In this document: piece after piece, positions 27,182-37,429 of the stretch
Numbering within the stretch: the stretch's first letter is position 1
How the letters are laid out: every line of letters begins with the position of its first letter
DNA from: Hyphomicrobiales bacterium
GTDB lineage: Bacteria > Pseudomonadota > Alphaproteobacteria > Rhizobiales > JACESI01
DNA length: 64,000 nucleotides
Assembly (NCBI GenBank): GCA_039989895.1
Contig: JBDXGY010000001.1
Span: 1-64,000, forward strand
Direction of reading: 5' to 3'
The notes under the pieces: model-generated
Seen by the model: the letters and a program-made list of their open reading frames with translations, nothing else
Told to the model about the DNA's origin: nothing
The model's database searches: none
Translations under genes and position numbers: made by a program

Positions 27182-27284
27182 AAAAGTCTCTTTTATAAAA
27201 GGAACAAGAAAAACACGGATAGCCATAAGCGAGGAGCGCGAGGGATGCAATGCTCCAAAAGAATATCATGCTATGAAATAGCAC

Positions 27285-27794
27285 TTAAGCTCCCCAAGCA
27301 TAGGCCAGTTTTTGAAGGCTTTTATCGCCAAATATTTCTGAAGTACGCTTAACGATACGTCCATTCATACGTTCATAAAAACGACAAGCTTGTTCATTTT
27401 CTTCAAGCACCCAAAGCACATTGCTTTTCAAACCGTAATGCGAAAGGACGTTTTGGGCATTTTCAAACAGCTGTCGACCAAGGCCAATACCTTGATATTC
27501 GGGCAAAAGGTAAAGCTCATATATCTCGCCATCATAGGACAACGTGCGCGCTCTGTTTAGTCCAACAGTCGCATAACCAACAATCAGGCCATTGAAATTA
27601 ATCACAATCACATGAGTGCCGCGATTGATGGCTTTTTGCCACCAGTTATCACCACGTCGTGCGATCATTTGTTCAAGTACTGTATGAGGAATAATGCCAC
27701 GATAAGCTGCTTGCCAAGAAGCCAGATGCACATCTGCCACCTCTGCCGCTTCGCTCTGTTGAGCCCTATGGATATCTATCGTTACAAGTTCCAT
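27285..27794 (-). CDS. GNAT-family N-acetyltransferase
   Basis: A 169-residue acetyltransferase with motif A, LLPEYQGIGLGRQLFENA (about residues 104-121). The C-terminal VLEENEQACRFYERMNGR is a typical GNAT beta5-alpha4 unit. The N-terminus has the ASWQAAYRGIIP pattern seen in the RimI/PhnO-like group. The ATG at 27794 has no clear ribosome binding site, and a TTG two codons upstream is also possible. The substrate is unknown. The gene is separated from ppa by about 100 bases. Confidence 0.87.
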   Translation of the reverse strand: MELVTIDIHRAQQSEAAEVADVHLASWQAAYRGIIPHTVLEQMIARRGDNWWQKAINRGTHVIVINFNGLIVGYATVGLNRARTLSYDGEIYELYLLPEYQGIGLGRQLFENAQNVLSHYGLKSNVLWVLEENEQACRFYERMNGRIVKRTSEIFGDKSLQKLAYAWGA

Positions 27795-27899
27795 AGACAA
27801 AAGGGTAGCCCAGCTACTCTCTCTTCGAAAGAGCTAAGCAACCATAAAGTGAAATTTCTATAACCTCAGTGTTGAAAACTTCAACCCTTCAAAGGGGCA

Positions 27900-29723
27900 C
27901 TATGCTTCAAGCGCTTTAGCCTTTGAAGCCCGTTTACGCTCATGTGGATCAAGATAGGCTTTACGCAAGCGAATAGATTCTGGCGTCACTTCCACAAGTT
28001 CATCATCCGAGATGTATGAAAGCGCACTCTCTAGTGTCATTTTCATAGGTGTTGTCAATTTCACCGCTTCATCTTTGCCTGATGAACGCACATTGGAAAG
28101 CTGCTTGCCTTTCAAGACATTCACTTCAAGGTCATTCCCACGGGTATGTTCCCCGATAATCATGCCCTCATAAACCGGCACACCAGCACCAATCATCATT
28201 GGGCCACGATCTTCCAGATGGAACAGCGCATAAGGAACGGATGTGCCTTGAGCGTTAGAAATCAAAACGCCGGTCTTGCGCATTTCGATATCACCTTTAT
28301 AGGGCGCGAACTCATGGAAAACACGGTTGAAGATCGCAGTCCCGCGTGTGTCAGACAGAAGTTCTGGCTGATAACCGATCAATCCGCGTGTTGGTGCATG
28401 AAATACAAGGCGTGTGCGACCAACACCGGATGGTTTCATCTCGACAAGATCAGCTCGGCGCTCTTGCAGTTTTTGCACAACATTACCCGAAAACTCTTCA
28501 TCAACATCGATGATAACTTCTTCTATAGGTTCGATAAGTTGATCATTTTCATCACGCTGCAACAGCACACGAGGACGACCAACGGTCAGTTCAAAGCCTT
28601 CGCGGCGCATGGTTTCGATCAAAATAGCTAGAAGCAATTCACCGCGCCCAGCAACTTCGAAGGAATCATTGTCGTTGCCTTCTGTTACCTTAATCGCAAC
28701 ATTACCTTCCGCTTCTTTCATCAAGCGTTCGCGGATAATACGGCTTTGCACCTTATCACCCTCTTTACCGGCTAATGGGCCATCATTGATGCGGAAAGTC
28801 ATAGAAAGCGTTGGCGGGTCAATTGGCTGGGCTTCAATCGGGGTATCCACAGAGACGTCACACAATGTATCAGCAACCGTTGCCTTAGTAAGGCCAGCAA
28901 TAGAGACGATATCACCTGCAATGCCGCCTTCTGCGTCTGGCTCACGCGCCAGACCACGGAAAGAAAGAACCTGTGTTACGCGACCGTTTTCAACAACTTC
29001 CCCATCGCGGTTCAGCGCTTTAATCGCTTGGTTAGGTTTCACCGAACCCGAAACAATACGACCCGTCAAAATACGACCCAAAAAGTTATTGGCTTCAATC
29101 GTGGTCGCCAACATACGGAAAGGACCTTCTTCCGTGGTTGGCTCGGGCACATGCTCAATCACTTTATCCAATAGGGGTGTGACGCTGTCCATCGGACCAC
29201 TTGCATCGTCGGCCATCCAACCTTGTTTTGCAGATCCATAAAGCACATGAAAATCAAGCTGCTCTTCATTGGCATCAAGATTCGCGAACAGATCAAACAC
29301 TTCATCAAGCACTTCGTCAGGGCGGCCATCTGGCTTGTCGATTTTATTGATCACAACAATCGGCTTCAAACCAAGTTTCAACGCTTTTGAAAGCACAAAT
29401 TTTGTTTGTGGCATCGGACCTTCAGCCGCATCCACAAGAAGCACAACGCCATCCACCATGTGCAAGATACGTTCAACTTCACCGCCAAAATCGGCGTGCC
29501 CTGGCGTATCAACGATATTGATGCGTGTGTCTTTCCAATCAATGGAAGTCACTTTCGCCAAAATGGTAATGCCGCGCTCGCGCTCCAGATCGTTGGAATC
29601 CATTGCTCGCTCTTCAACCCGCTCATTGTCACGATAGACGCCCGTATTTTTAAGCAACACATCAATTAGCGTGGTTTTTCCATGGTCAACGTGCGCGATG
29701 ATCGCGATATTACGAAGGGACAT
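27900..29723 (-). CDS. typA: Ribosome-associated GTPase TypA/BipA
   Basis: A 607-residue translational GTPase. The G domain has [12 protein letters not shown] (G1), [17 protein letters not shown] (G3) and NKIDKPDGR (G4). It is followed by EF-G-like domains II, III and V and the TypA-specific C-terminal region with [17 protein letters not shown]. BipA binds the 70S ribosome and aids 50S assembly and stress adaptation. The ATG at 29723 starts the canonical [15 protein letters not shown]. The longer frame to 29777 adds 18 residues with no family match. It is transcribed alone on the minus strand. Confidence 0.97.
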   Translation of the reverse strand: MSLRNIAIIAHVDHGKTTLIDVLLKNTGVYRDNERVEERAMDSNDLERERGITILAKVTSIDWKDTRINIVDTPGHADFGGEVERILHMVDGVVLLVDAAEGPMPQTKFVLSKALKLGLKPIVVINKIDKPDGRPDEVLDEVFDLFANLDANEEQLDFHVLYGSAKQGWMADDASGPMDSVTPLLDKVIEHVPEPTTEEGPFRMLATTIEANNFLGRILTGRIVSGSVKPNQAIKALNRDGEVVENGRVTQVLSFRGLAREPDAEGGIAGDIVSIAGLTKATVADTLCDVSVDTPIEAQPIDPPTLSMTFRINDGPLAGKEGDKVQSRIIRERLMKEAEGNVAIKVTEGNDNDSFEVAGRGELLLAILIETMRREGFELTVGRPRVLLQRDENDQLIEPIEEVIIDVDEEFSGNVVQKLQERRADLVEMKPSGVGRTRLVFHAPTRGLIGYQPELLSDTRGTAIFNRVFHEFAPYKGDIEMRKTGVLISNAQGTSVPYALFHLEDRGPMMIGAGVPVYEGMIIGEHTRGNDLEVNVLKGKQLSNVRSSGKDEAVKLTTPMKMTLESALSYISDDELVEVTPESIRLRKAYLDPHERKRASKAKALEA

Positions 29724-29905
29724 TGTATCAGCCTTTGGGAGGTAATGCGGAACGGCACATAAACGCGAACCGCTCAACTAATCTAGATTGAGGTGGCCAT
29801 ATCATGGGCAGCGCGCCTCGGCAAGTGCACCGCAACAAACCTCGTTAATTAATGACCTTAATCTCATTCAATAGTAGATTTGATGGGCTTTAATAGCGCG
29901 TCAGT

Positions 29906-31204
29906 TTATTTTTTAGCGAGTTTTTCTTCCAAATCAGCTGACACGGTCTTCCACAAAAAGGCGAAAGATTGGAAACCAGCGTCACTGACATCATCAACAT
30001 CAAGTGCAACAACGGCTTTATCAAGCAGGTCTTGCATGCGCATTTGACATTCTAGCAACTTTTTCTGCCCCCTCGCCTCGCTTATTTCTTTGCCGATAGA
30101 AAGTACGTCATAATTCAATTCATCAGCTTGATTTTTCTTACGGGCATTCCCTCGACTTTTCAGAGTTAAAAGGCCAGAGGTCAACATCGCAATTACAGTG
30201 ACCAAAAGCGCTAAAGGTTCGGCATTCTCCTGAATAAAACTTGGTTCATTACGCGTATAATAGCGTTCAGCGCCTGGGTGTAGGGGCAATTTTAGACCGC
30301 TTGCAAGATCAGGCGCTACAATTTGGCTCGCTAAGGGAAACCTCACCGTCAAGTCTGCTCGGTTTTCAAATAAAACACGTGTTAGTTCCCTGATCAGCTT
30401 TTCTTTCGCACTTGTTTTTGCAACCAACAAACGACGCACCGCGCCAGTAGTAATCCCTCGATCTGGCAATGAAGGGTTTCCATCAAAAACCCCTTTATCA
30501 AGCTCAAATTTTTCGATGTACGGTCTTTTCACAGCCATCGCGGCTACCTGATCTATTTCAATCATCCGCAACTTCGGCGCTCCCTTTTTAAGTTCAAACT
30601 CCTCTATCAACTTCAAGGTTGCCAGATTGCGTTCTGAACCAACAAAAAAGAGTGCATCCACTTTGTTATGCAACAACAAGTTAATTGCTTTTGACTCACT
30701 CATAGATGCCCAATCAACATTTTGAACATAGAGATTATAATGATCGCCAATCGCCCAGAAAAAGGCCAACTCAGATGAACCATATGGCGGCAGCGCAAGA
30801 CGTTTGCCGTTCAAATCCTTAACAGAAAAAACAGTACTATCAGCGCGAGTGATAAGCTGGAAAACTTCCTCATAAAGCCCAACAACAAGCTGAGTATCAG
30901 GAATAGCTGGCGTATGCGATTGTACGGTGGTCAAATCTATATCGGCCATTAAATCGCTAGAATTAGTTTTCTCCGATCGCCGCGAGGCATAAACCTCAAG
31001 ACGTAAGATATCAGAATTCCGCTCAATCACCTCGGCAAATTCTGACATCAAGAGATAAGTTTCACCTTCACGTGGCCCCGCGTCCACGCGCAACACCTCT
31101 AGCTTGTTATCTTGCCAATAGATGTAATAAAAGACCGCCCCAGCCAAGATGAAAACGGCAAAAAAAAGGTATAAGAATTTTGCGCCTATAGAAAAACCAG
31201 TCAT
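29906..31204 (-). CDS. TAXI-family TRAP solute-binding protein, membrane-anchored at two points
   Basis: A 432-residue protein. Its central part (about residues 35-310) has the TAXI/NMT1-like periplasmic binding fold with FSVKDLNGKRLALPPYGSSEL. Unlike ordinary TAXI proteins, it has an uncleaved-looking N-terminal helix (about 8-29) and a second helix (about 328-350). After this comes a charged, helical cytoplasmic tail of about 80 residues (KSRGNARKKNQADELNYD and onward). No TRAP permease is adjacent. It may be a sensor or scaffold and not a transporter receptor. The family call is good; the role is inference. Confidence 0.82.
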   Translation of the reverse strand: MTGFSIGAKFLYLFFAVFILAGAVFYYIYWQDNKLEVLRVDAGPREGETYLLMSEFAEVIERNSDILRLEVYASRRSEKTNSSDLMADIDLTTVQSHTPAIPDTQLVVGLYEEVFQLITRADSTVFSVKDLNGKRLALPPYGSSELAFFWAIGDHYNLYVQNVDWASMSESKAINLLLHNKVDALFFVGSERNLATLKLIEEFELKKGAPKLRMIEIDQVAAMAVKRPYIEKFELDKGVFDGNPSLPDRGITTGAVRRLLVAKTSAKEKLIRELTRVLFENRADLTVRFPLASQIVAPDLASGLKLPLHPGAERYYTRNEPSFIQENAEPLALLVTVIAMLTSGLLTLKSRGNARKKNQADELNYDVLSIGKEISEARGQKKLLECQMRMQDLLDKAVVALDVDDVSDAGFQSFAFLWKTVSADLEEKLAKK

Positions 31205-31351
31205 GTCATTATAATCATTGTATTCACACTATATTGACACACCTCATAAGCGTATCGCCCAGACTATTTACACCTCAAATAAAAGCTTTGTACAGTCATA
31301 ACCAGAAACAATCCTTTTTCTCCATAGTCTCCCACAGAAATAGGGGTAAAG

Positions 31352-31382
31352 AAAAAGGAGAAAAGACTAAGGTCTTTTCCCC
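31352..31382 (-). terminator. Terminator of the rplU-rpmA operon
   Basis: On the minus strand an 11-pair stem with one G-T wobble (31357-31367 with 31372-31382) and a four-base loop is followed by TTTTT. It lies 35 bases after the rpmA stop. Confidence 0.85.
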
Positions 31383-31416
31383 TTTAAATATCTTGGCAAT
31401 TTTTAAGAACCGCTCT

Positions 31417-31686
31417 TTACTCTGCAGCTTCCATCAATGGAGCTACAGAAATATATGTGCGGCCATTTGCTCTGTTCTGGAAAACAACATTGCCAGTTTC
31501 TTTGGCAAAAATTGTATGGTCTTTACCCATGCCAACATTATCGCCTGGGTGCCACTTAGTGCCACGTTGACGGGCAATGATATTGCCTGGGATGACGAGC
31601 TCGCCACCAAATTTTTTAATTCCTAATCGACGACCAGCTGAATCGCGACCGTTACGGGATGAGCCGCCTGCTTTTTTATGAGCCAT
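31417..31686 (-). CDS. rpmA: 50S ribosomal protein L27
   Basis: An 89-residue L27. The N-terminus [16 protein letters not shown] is canonical and reaches the peptidyl-transferase centre in the ribosome. There is no cleavable firmicute-type extension. The core [39 protein letters not shown] is complete. AGGAGAACTCTA precedes the ATG. It follows rplU by 28 bases, forming the standard L21-L27 operon, and is followed by a terminator. Confidence 0.98.
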   Translation of the reverse strand: MAHKKAGGSSRNGRDSAGRRLGIKKFGGELVIPGNIIARQRGTKWHPGDNVGMGKDHTIFAKETGNVVFQNRANGRTYISVAPLMEAAE

Positions 31687-31714
31687 TAGAGTTCTCCTGT
31701 CTTAATCGCAACGC

Positions 31715-32371
31715 TTAAGCGTCGGAGCCTTTTGCAAGCTCTGCTGCTTGCTCAAGCCAGTTATCACGTTCAATGCGTCCTTTGAAAGAAAGCGCATCAT
31801 CAACCTTAGCAATGTCTTCAGCTGTGAAGGCTGCAACTTGTGCATACTTCGTAATGCCGAGAGCATTGAGTTTTTTCTCTAGCACTGGCCCAACACCTGA
31901 AATTACTTTCAAGTCATCGGCAGCACCTTTAGGGGCTGCAAACAATGCAGCGCCATCAGTCTTAGCCGAGGCTTTCGGAGCTGCTTTTTTCTTAGGCGCA
32001 GCTTTCGGGGCTGCCTCTTTTTTAGGTGCTGCTTTTTTCTTCGCGGCAGGTTTGGCACCACCCGTTAGGATGTCCGTAATTTTCACAGTTGTGAAATATT
32101 GACGGTGGCCATTTTTGCGGCGTGAATTTTGACGGCGGCGCTTTTTAAAGATGATAATTTTGCGGTCACGTGCCTGATCGACAACTTCGCCAACCACGGT
32201 AGCACCATCAACAAAGGGCGCGCCCACTTTAACATTACCGTCTTCGCCCACCATAAGGACGTCACCGAAGGTTACGGAGTCGCCCGCATCGCCTTCGAGT
32301 TTTTCAATTTTAACCACATCGTCAGCAACAACTTTGTATTGCTTTCCGCCGGTTTTAATGACTGCGAACAT
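31715..32371 (-). CDS. rplU: 50S ribosomal protein L21 with C-terminal helix-hairpin-helix-like extension
   Basis: A 218-residue protein. Residues 1-103 are a normal L21 ([14 protein letters not shown] to FTTVKITDI). A lysine/alanine/proline-rich linker follows (about 108-145). The last 70 residues form a compact unit with [20 protein letters not shown], a helix-hairpin-helix pattern like the GVGP loops of DNA- and RNA-binding proteins. Bacterial L21 is usually about 100 residues, so the extra domain doubles it. Similar tails are seen in alphaproteobacteria. The ATG at 32371 is preferred over an upstream start at 32407. The leader holds an attenuator-like hairpin. Confidence 0.95.
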   Translation of the reverse strand: MFAVIKTGGKQYKVVADDVVKIEKLEGDAGDSVTFGDVLMVGEDGNVKVGAPFVDGATVVGEVVDQARDRKIIIFKKRRRQNSRRKNGHRQYFTTVKITDILTGGAKPAAKKKAAPKKEAAPKAAPKKKAAPKASAKTDGAALFAAPKGAADDLKVISGVGPVLEKKLNALGITKYAQVAAFTAEDIAKVDDALSFKGRIERDNWLEQAAELAKGSDA

Positions 32372-32499
32372 GATTTTTTCCTTTATGTTCTGATCCCATA
32401 ATCTCATCAGCGTGAAAGCGCTGCGGTATGGCTTTTTGTTCAGTCGACTAAGATTTTATTGTTTCTTGCTTTCGTTTTCGTCGAGCAAAATCCAACACG

Positions 32500-32522
32500 A
32501 AAAAACGCGGGAAAAACCCACG
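32500..32522 (-). promoter_or_regulatory. Terminator-like hairpin upstream of rplU (possible attenuator)
   Basis: On the minus strand, CGTGGG (32522-32517) and CCCGCG (32511-32506) pair with one G-T wobble around a five-base loop, then TTTTTT follows. It lies about 130 bases before the rplU start. The remaining gap between rplU and 32757 has no gene I can support. The hairpin could attenuate rplU-rpmA or end a short unannotated minus-strand transcript. Confidence 0.5.
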
Positions 32523-32756
32523 CTGTCGCCTTCATACTCTCCAGATACCAAAAAGACAAGAGCAAGCAGCGTTTAAAACATAAATTTATACTCACAAAAT
32601 ATGGCACTAACTTTAGAGCATTTATTTACATATCTACACAAAATTTGGTTGCACGAACACCCAAAAATCAACAGAAGTGATGTGCAATCAGTTGAATTAT
32701 TCATTATATGAAGTAGGCTCAAACCAATACTTACAAGAAAGAACAAACAAACAATC

Positions 32757-33638
32757 ATGTCAGAGTCACATAGACTTACTATTCTAGACCGAATTGGTAA
32801 GCTTCTCGCCGGCAGGCTAGCTGCGAAGGCGAGCGGCTATGTGCCTTATACTCCGTCTGATTTGACAACCATGCGCCAAGTGCTCGAGCCAGGCGACATC
32901 ATATTGGTTGAAGGCAATCAAAAAGTATCGCTGGCCATCAAATACCTCACTCAATCAACTTGGTCCCATGCTGCCATGTATGTGGGTGATGCTGTCAGTG
33001 TGCCAGTCGACGAAACTAATGACCCCGCTGATCGCCCCTGTTTGATTGAAGTGAATCTGGGTCAAGGCTGCATCGCGGCACCGCTTTCGAAATATGAAAC
33101 CTATAACACCCGCATTTGTCGGCCTGTGGGGCTCACCGAAGAAGACCGGAATACTGTCACTCAATTCATGGTGTCAAAGCTTGGTCTGCAATATGACCAC
33201 ACGAATATCTTTGACATGCTGCGGTATTTTTTTCCCATACCCATACCACACCGGTTTCGCCGCCGGATGATTGCGCTAGGATCGGGTGATCCCAGCCGCG
33301 CCATCTGTTCATCCTTAATTGCGCAAGCTTTTCAATCAGTTGGTTATCCCATTCTACCGGTTTTCGCTTACAATTCCGATGAAGGTGAGTGCCGCCATGA
33401 TTATTGCTATAAAGAGGTGTTGCACATCAGACACCATTCACTATTTGCTCCGCGCGACTTTGATCTTTCTCCACACTTTATGGTCGTCAAACCAACAGTG
33501 GAAAAAGGCTTCAACTATCAGGCTATGAAATGGAGTGGCGAAGTAGCGGACTATGATGTTTTAAAGAAATCACCGCCGAAAATGACAGCACAATCCAACG
33601 CAACTCCAGAAAATACCCCTGTAAAGGCCAAAGCATAA
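32757..33638 (+). CDS. YiiX/YebB-like permuted NlpC/P60 cysteine hydrolase
   Basis: A 293-residue protein of the circularly permuted papain-like group. The catalytic histidine comes first (His71 in STWSHAAMYVGD) and the cysteine follows (Cys184 in AICSSLIAQAF), the reverse of normal NlpC/P60 order. A GDIILVEG strand precedes the histidine as expected. There is no obvious signal peptide or lipobox, so it may be cytoplasmic. Relatives act on lipids, acyl groups or peptides, but most are uncharacterised. It ends one base before the start of an esterase-like gene, and the pair is surely co-transcribed. The substrate is unknown. Confidence 0.83.
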   Translation: MSESHRLTILDRIGKLLAGRLAAKASGYVPYTPSDLTTMRQVLEPGDIILVEGNQKVSLAIKYLTQSTWSHAAMYVGDAVSVPVDETNDPADRPCLIEVNLGQGCIAAPLSKYETYNTRICRPVGLTEEDRNTVTQFMVSKLGLQYDHTNIFDMLRYFFPIPIPHRFRRRMIALGSGDPSRAICSSLIAQAFQSVGYPILPVFAYNSDEGECRHDYCYKEVLHIRHHSLFAPRDFDLSPHFMVVKPTVEKGFNYQAMKWSGEVADYDVLKKSPPKMTAQSNATPENTPVKAKA

Positions 33639-33639
33639 T

Positions 33640-34659
33640 ATGCAAAGACCAACGGCCACCAGTGCCACGCCGCTTGATCGATTTGAATTAAATTTTGAAA
33701 GCCTCGAGGGAAATTGGCTCGGCGATCCATCTAAACGGCTTGTCGAAGTCTGGAAGCCAGAAGGTGTAGCAACAAAAGGCTTACCGCTCCTCATATGCCT
33801 TGCCTCTTATTTAAACAGCGGTCCTTCGCTCACGGCATGGCGCCTTTTCGGCGAGACCATCCCTGAACGGCTTGATAGGATATATAATGAAGGCATCTTA
33901 CCACCCTGCGTAGTGGTTTTCGTTGACAGCTTCAATCGCCTCGGCGGCACACAATTTGTCAATTCACCTGTCATGGGCAATTGGGTTGAGGCTTTAGCTG
34001 ATGAATTATTACCAGCAATTGAAAAAAAATATGACTGCGGCGGCAAAGGCAATCGTGGGCTTTTCGGTCATTCATCAGGCGGTTTCGGCGCCCTATATAA
34101 TCTGGCTAAGCGTCCCGACATATGGTCAGCTGCCGCGAGTCACGCTGGCGATGTTGGCTTTGATTTTGTCTACCGCAATGATCTACCCAAAACCTTGCGC
34201 GTTTTAAGCGGTTACGACAATGATATAGCAAAGTTTCTAGAGGCGTTCTGGCAGCAAGAAAAGCCAAAGGGCGAACAGATATCAGCGCTTATGATGCTGG
34301 CTATGGCCGCAAGCTATGATCCCTCTAATGATGAAAATGAACCCTATGGCATTCGCCTACCTGTCACATGGGATACCTGCGAATTCATACCGGAACGCTG
34401 GGAGAAATGGCTTAGCTTTGATCCAATCCAATTTATGGAAGAAAAAGCCGACACATTTAAATCAGCACACGCGGTTTATATCGACTGTGGACGACAAGAT
34501 GAATACAACATGCTTTATGGCAGTCGGCGCGTCAGCAAAAGTCTAACCAAGGCGGGAGTTGCCCATACTTACGAAGAATTTGAAGGCCGCCATGGCACCA
34601 TCGGCCCACGCTATGAAACAAGCCTTCCTATACTTATCAAAGCAATGTCTAAGCAATAA
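33640..34659 (+). CDS. Alpha/beta-hydrolase-fold esterase (esterase D-like)
   Basis: A 339-residue hydrolase. The nucleophile is Ser145 in GLFGHSSGGFGALY, and a late histidine lies in FEGRHGTIGPRYE. The opening RLVEVWKPEGVATKGLPLLICL matches the putative esterase (enterochelin esterase-like) family. There is no signal peptide. It starts one base after the YiiX-like hydrolase, which implies a joint pathway, perhaps removal of an acyl or peptidyl group in two steps. That idea is inference. LepA follows about 100 bases later on the same strand. Confidence 0.85.
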   Translation: MQRPTATSATPLDRFELNFESLEGNWLGDPSKRLVEVWKPEGVATKGLPLLICLASYLNSGPSLTAWRLFGETIPERLDRIYNEGILPPCVVVFVDSFNRLGGTQFVNSPVMGNWVEALADELLPAIEKKYDCGGKGNRGLFGHSSGGFGALYNLAKRPDIWSAAASHAGDVGFDFVYRNDLPKTLRVLSGYDNDIAKFLEAFWQQEKPKGEQISALMMLAMAASYDPSNDENEPYGIRLPVTWDTCEFIPERWEKWLSFDPIQFMEEKADTFKSAHAVYIDCGRQDEYNMLYGSRRVSKSLTKAGVAHTYEEFEGRHGTIGPRYETSLPILIKAMSKQ

Positions 34660-34759
34660 ATGGTCTTTCAACAGGGCTTGGCTCTAAAAAATGTATGTTT
34701 TTTCCCAGCAGACAGGAATATTTCTTTGCGCTTTTGGTAAGCAGTGATATCTGAGCGCC

Positions 34760-36559
34760 ATGACTGATATTTCTAAAATCCGCAATTTCTCCATTGTCGC
34801 CCATATTGACCATGGCAAATCCACGCTCGCCGACCGGCTTATTCAAGTCACAGGCGCCCTCACCCAGCGCGAGATGACCAATCAAGTTCTCGACAATATG
34901 GATATCGAGCGCGAGCGCGGCATCACTATTAAAGCCCAGACCGTGCGGTTGGAATATCCCCATTCAGATGGCAGCACCTATATATTAAACCTGATCGACA
35001 CGCCGGGCCACGTCGATTTCGCCTATGAGGTCAATCGCTCCCTCGCGGCGTGTGAAGGATCCCTTCTGGTAGTTGATGCCTCGCAAGGTGTGGAAGCGCA
35101 GACGCTAGCCAATGTTTATCAGGCCATCGATGTCGACCATGAAATTGTCTCGGTCCTCAATAAAATTGATCTGCCAGCAGCAGAGCCAGACCGCATCAAA
35201 ACCCAGATTGAAGACGTGATTGGTCTTGATGCATCAGATGCAGTCATGATTTCCGCCAAAACAGGCATTGGCATTGAAGATGTTCTTAAAGCCATCGTCG
35301 AGCGTTTGCCGGCACCTGAGGGCAACCTTGATGCACCGCTTAAAGCGATGTTGGTTGATAGTTATTATGACATCTATCTGGGCGTCGTCGTGATTATTCG
35401 CGTCATCGATGGCACCGTAAAAAAGGGTCAGGCGATCAAAATGATCGGCACCGATGCAACCTATAGCATTGAGCGCATCGGCGTCTTCCGGCCTAAAATG
35501 GAAACCACTGAGATGCTCTATCCGGGCGAAATCGGCTATATTACAGCGTCGATCAAAGAGGTGGCAGATACCCGCGTCGGCGACACCATTTGTGATGCGA
35601 AACAAACCGACATCACCCCGCTCGAAGGCTTCCGCGAAGCCCAACCAGTTGTCTTTTGCGGGCTTTTCCCCGTTGACGCCAATGACTTTGAAGAACTACG
35701 CGGCGCAGTCGGCAAATTGCGTCTGAATGATGCAAGCTTTTCCTATGACATGGAATCATCCGCAGCCCTCGGCTTTGGATACCGCTGTGGTTTTCTCGGC
35801 CTCTTGCACCTCGAAATCATTCAAGAACGCCTCGAACGCGAGTTCAACCTCGACCTGATCGCAACCGCGCCAAGCGTGGTCTATGAAATGACCATGACAG
35901 ACGGCACAGAGATTGAGTTGCACAATCCAGCCGACATGCCCGACGTGGTGAAAATAGAAGAAATTCGCGAGCCATGGATCCGCGCCACGATCCTGACACC
36001 AGATGAATACCTTGGTGCCATCTTGAAGATCTGTCAGGAAAGGCGAGGTATTCAAATTGAGCTGACCTATGTGGGTACCCGCGCGATGCTGACTTATGAT
36101 TTGCCGCTCAATGAAGTTGTGTTTGATTTTTATGACCGGCTAAAATCCATCTCCAAAGGCTATGCCAGTTTTGACTATAACATCACCGATTATCGCGCTG
36201 GTGATCTCGTTAAAATGTCGATCCTTGTCAATTCAGAACCCGTTGATGCGCTTTCTATGCTGGTGCACCGTTCTCAGGCCGATCCCCGTGGTCGCGTCAT
36301 GTGTGAAAAACTCAAAGATCTGATCCCGCGCCATATGTTCAAAATCCCGATCCAAGCAGCCATCGGCGGCAAGGTGATCGCGCGCGAAACCATCGCCGCA
36401 CTTCGTAAAGACGTGACCGCAAAATGTTATGGCGGCGATGTCTCGCGCAAACGCAAACTCTTAGAAAAGCAAAAAGCCGGTAAGAAGAAAATGCGCCAAT
36501 TCGGCAAGGTGGAAATTCCACAAGAAGCCTTTATCGCCGCTCTAAAAATGGACGACTGA
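34760..36559 (+). CDS. lepA: Elongation factor 4 (LepA)
   Basis: A 599-residue back-translocation GTPase, the standard family length. The G domain has [31 protein letters not shown] and NKIDLP. Domains II, III and V are present, and the LepA-specific C-terminal domain ends in the basic [19 protein letters not shown] tail that reaches the tRNA site. It acts on stalled ribosomes in the cytosol. The folP start lies two bases after its stop, so it probably heads a lepA-folP-folB-folK transcript. Confidence 0.98.
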   Translation: MTDISKIRNFSIVAHIDHGKSTLADRLIQVTGALTQREMTNQVLDNMDIERERGITIKAQTVRLEYPHSDGSTYILNLIDTPGHVDFAYEVNRSLAACEGSLLVVDASQGVEAQTLANVYQAIDVDHEIVSVLNKIDLPAAEPDRIKTQIEDVIGLDASDAVMISAKTGIGIEDVLKAIVERLPAPEGNLDAPLKAMLVDSYYDIYLGVVVIIRVIDGTVKKGQAIKMIGTDATYSIERIGVFRPKMETTEMLYPGEIGYITASIKEVADTRVGDTICDAKQTDITPLEGFREAQPVVFCGLFPVDANDFEELRGAVGKLRLNDASFSYDMESSAALGFGYRCGFLGLLHLEIIQERLEREFNLDLIATAPSVVYEMTMTDGTEIELHNPADMPDVVKIEEIREPWIRATILTPDEYLGAILKICQERRGIQIELTYVGTRAMLTYDLPLNEVVFDFYDRLKSISKGYASFDYNITDYRAGDLVKMSILVNSEPVDALSMLVHRSQADPRGRVMCEKLKDLIPRHMFKIPIQAAIGGKVIARETIAALRKDVTAKCYGGDVSRKRKLLEKQKAGKKKMRQFGKVEIPQEAFIAALKMDD

Positions 36560-36561
36560 CC

Positions 36562-37368
36562 ATGTCCGGACCCCGTCACAAAAATCGTCCACAGATCATG
36601 GCCATTTTAAATGTGACGCCGGATTCTTTTTCTGATGGCGGAGCTTTCAATGAAGTGAATGCCGCCGTCACTCAAGCAAAACGTTGTGTTGAAGAAGGCG
36701 CAGATATTATTGACATAGGCGCGGAATCCACGCGCCCCGGCGCAAAGCCTGTGTCAGCAGAAGAAGAACTTGCGCGTGTTCTTCCCGTCTTGTCCGCATT
36801 ACAAAATGAACTAACCAAGCCTATTTCCATCGACACCTATAAAGCTCAAGTTGCCAAAGCTGCGATAGAAAATGGTGCGTCCATCATTAATGACGTGTGG
36901 GGATTGCAGCGCGATAAGCAAATGGCCGATGTTGCCGCAGAAACCGATGCCCAAGTAATAATTATGCACAATCGCTTTGATGGAGCCAATGAAAACATTG
37001 ATATTCTCAATGATATGGATCGCTGGTTTGACACATCGCTAGCCTTGGCAAAGAAGAGCGGCATTCGTGATGAAAATATAACCCTTGATCCTGGTATTGG
37101 GTTTGGCAAAACCTTCAAACAAAATCTGATTGTGTTGGCTCACCTTAAACGATTGAAAAATCACGGCTATCCAGTTTTGATGGGTTTGTCGCGAAAACGA
37201 TTTATCGGCGCTATATTGAATGTTGAAACAGACCAACGCCTCTTTGGAACATTATCAGCCAACTTAAGCAGCATCATGGACGGCGTAGACGCAATCCGAG
37301 TTCACGATGTCAAGCCCCACCGTGAAGCAATTGACATATGGATGGCAATTGACGCTGAGCGCACTTAG
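36562..37368 (+). CDS. folP: Dihydropteroate synthase
   Basis: A 268-residue TIM-barrel enzyme. It joins p-aminobenzoate to dihydropterin pyrophosphate in folate synthesis and is the target of sulfonamides. The motifs are all present: NVTPDSFSDGG, IGAESTRPGA, DPGIGFGKT and the C-terminal RVHDVKPH. It begins two bases after lepA and is followed by folB and folK, which carry out neighbouring steps of the same pathway. The start ATG lacks a strong ribosome binding site, which suggests coupling to lepA translation. Confidence 0.97.
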   Translation: MSGPRHKNRPQIMAILNVTPDSFSDGGAFNEVNAAVTQAKRCVEEGADIIDIGAESTRPGAKPVSAEEELARVLPVLSALQNELTKPISIDTYKAQVAKAAIENGASIINDVWGLQRDKQMADVAAETDAQVIIMHNRFDGANENIDILNDMDRWFDTSLALAKKSGIRDENITLDPGIGFGKTFKQNLIVLAHLKRLKNHGYPVLMGLSRKRFIGAILNVETDQRLFGTLSANLSSIMDGVDAIRVHDVKPHREAIDIWMAIDAERT

Positions 37369-37429
37369 ATGCCATAGGATTGAATAAGGAGCGTTATCGA
37401 GTAACACTCCACGTTCAGGAATGTCCGCG

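Noticed and set aside
28609-29241. A 210-codon open frame on the plus strand inside typA
   Set aside because: It is antisense to a firmly identified GTPase gene, is rich in Ser/Arg/Thr as shadow frames are, and has no ribosome binding site or family match.
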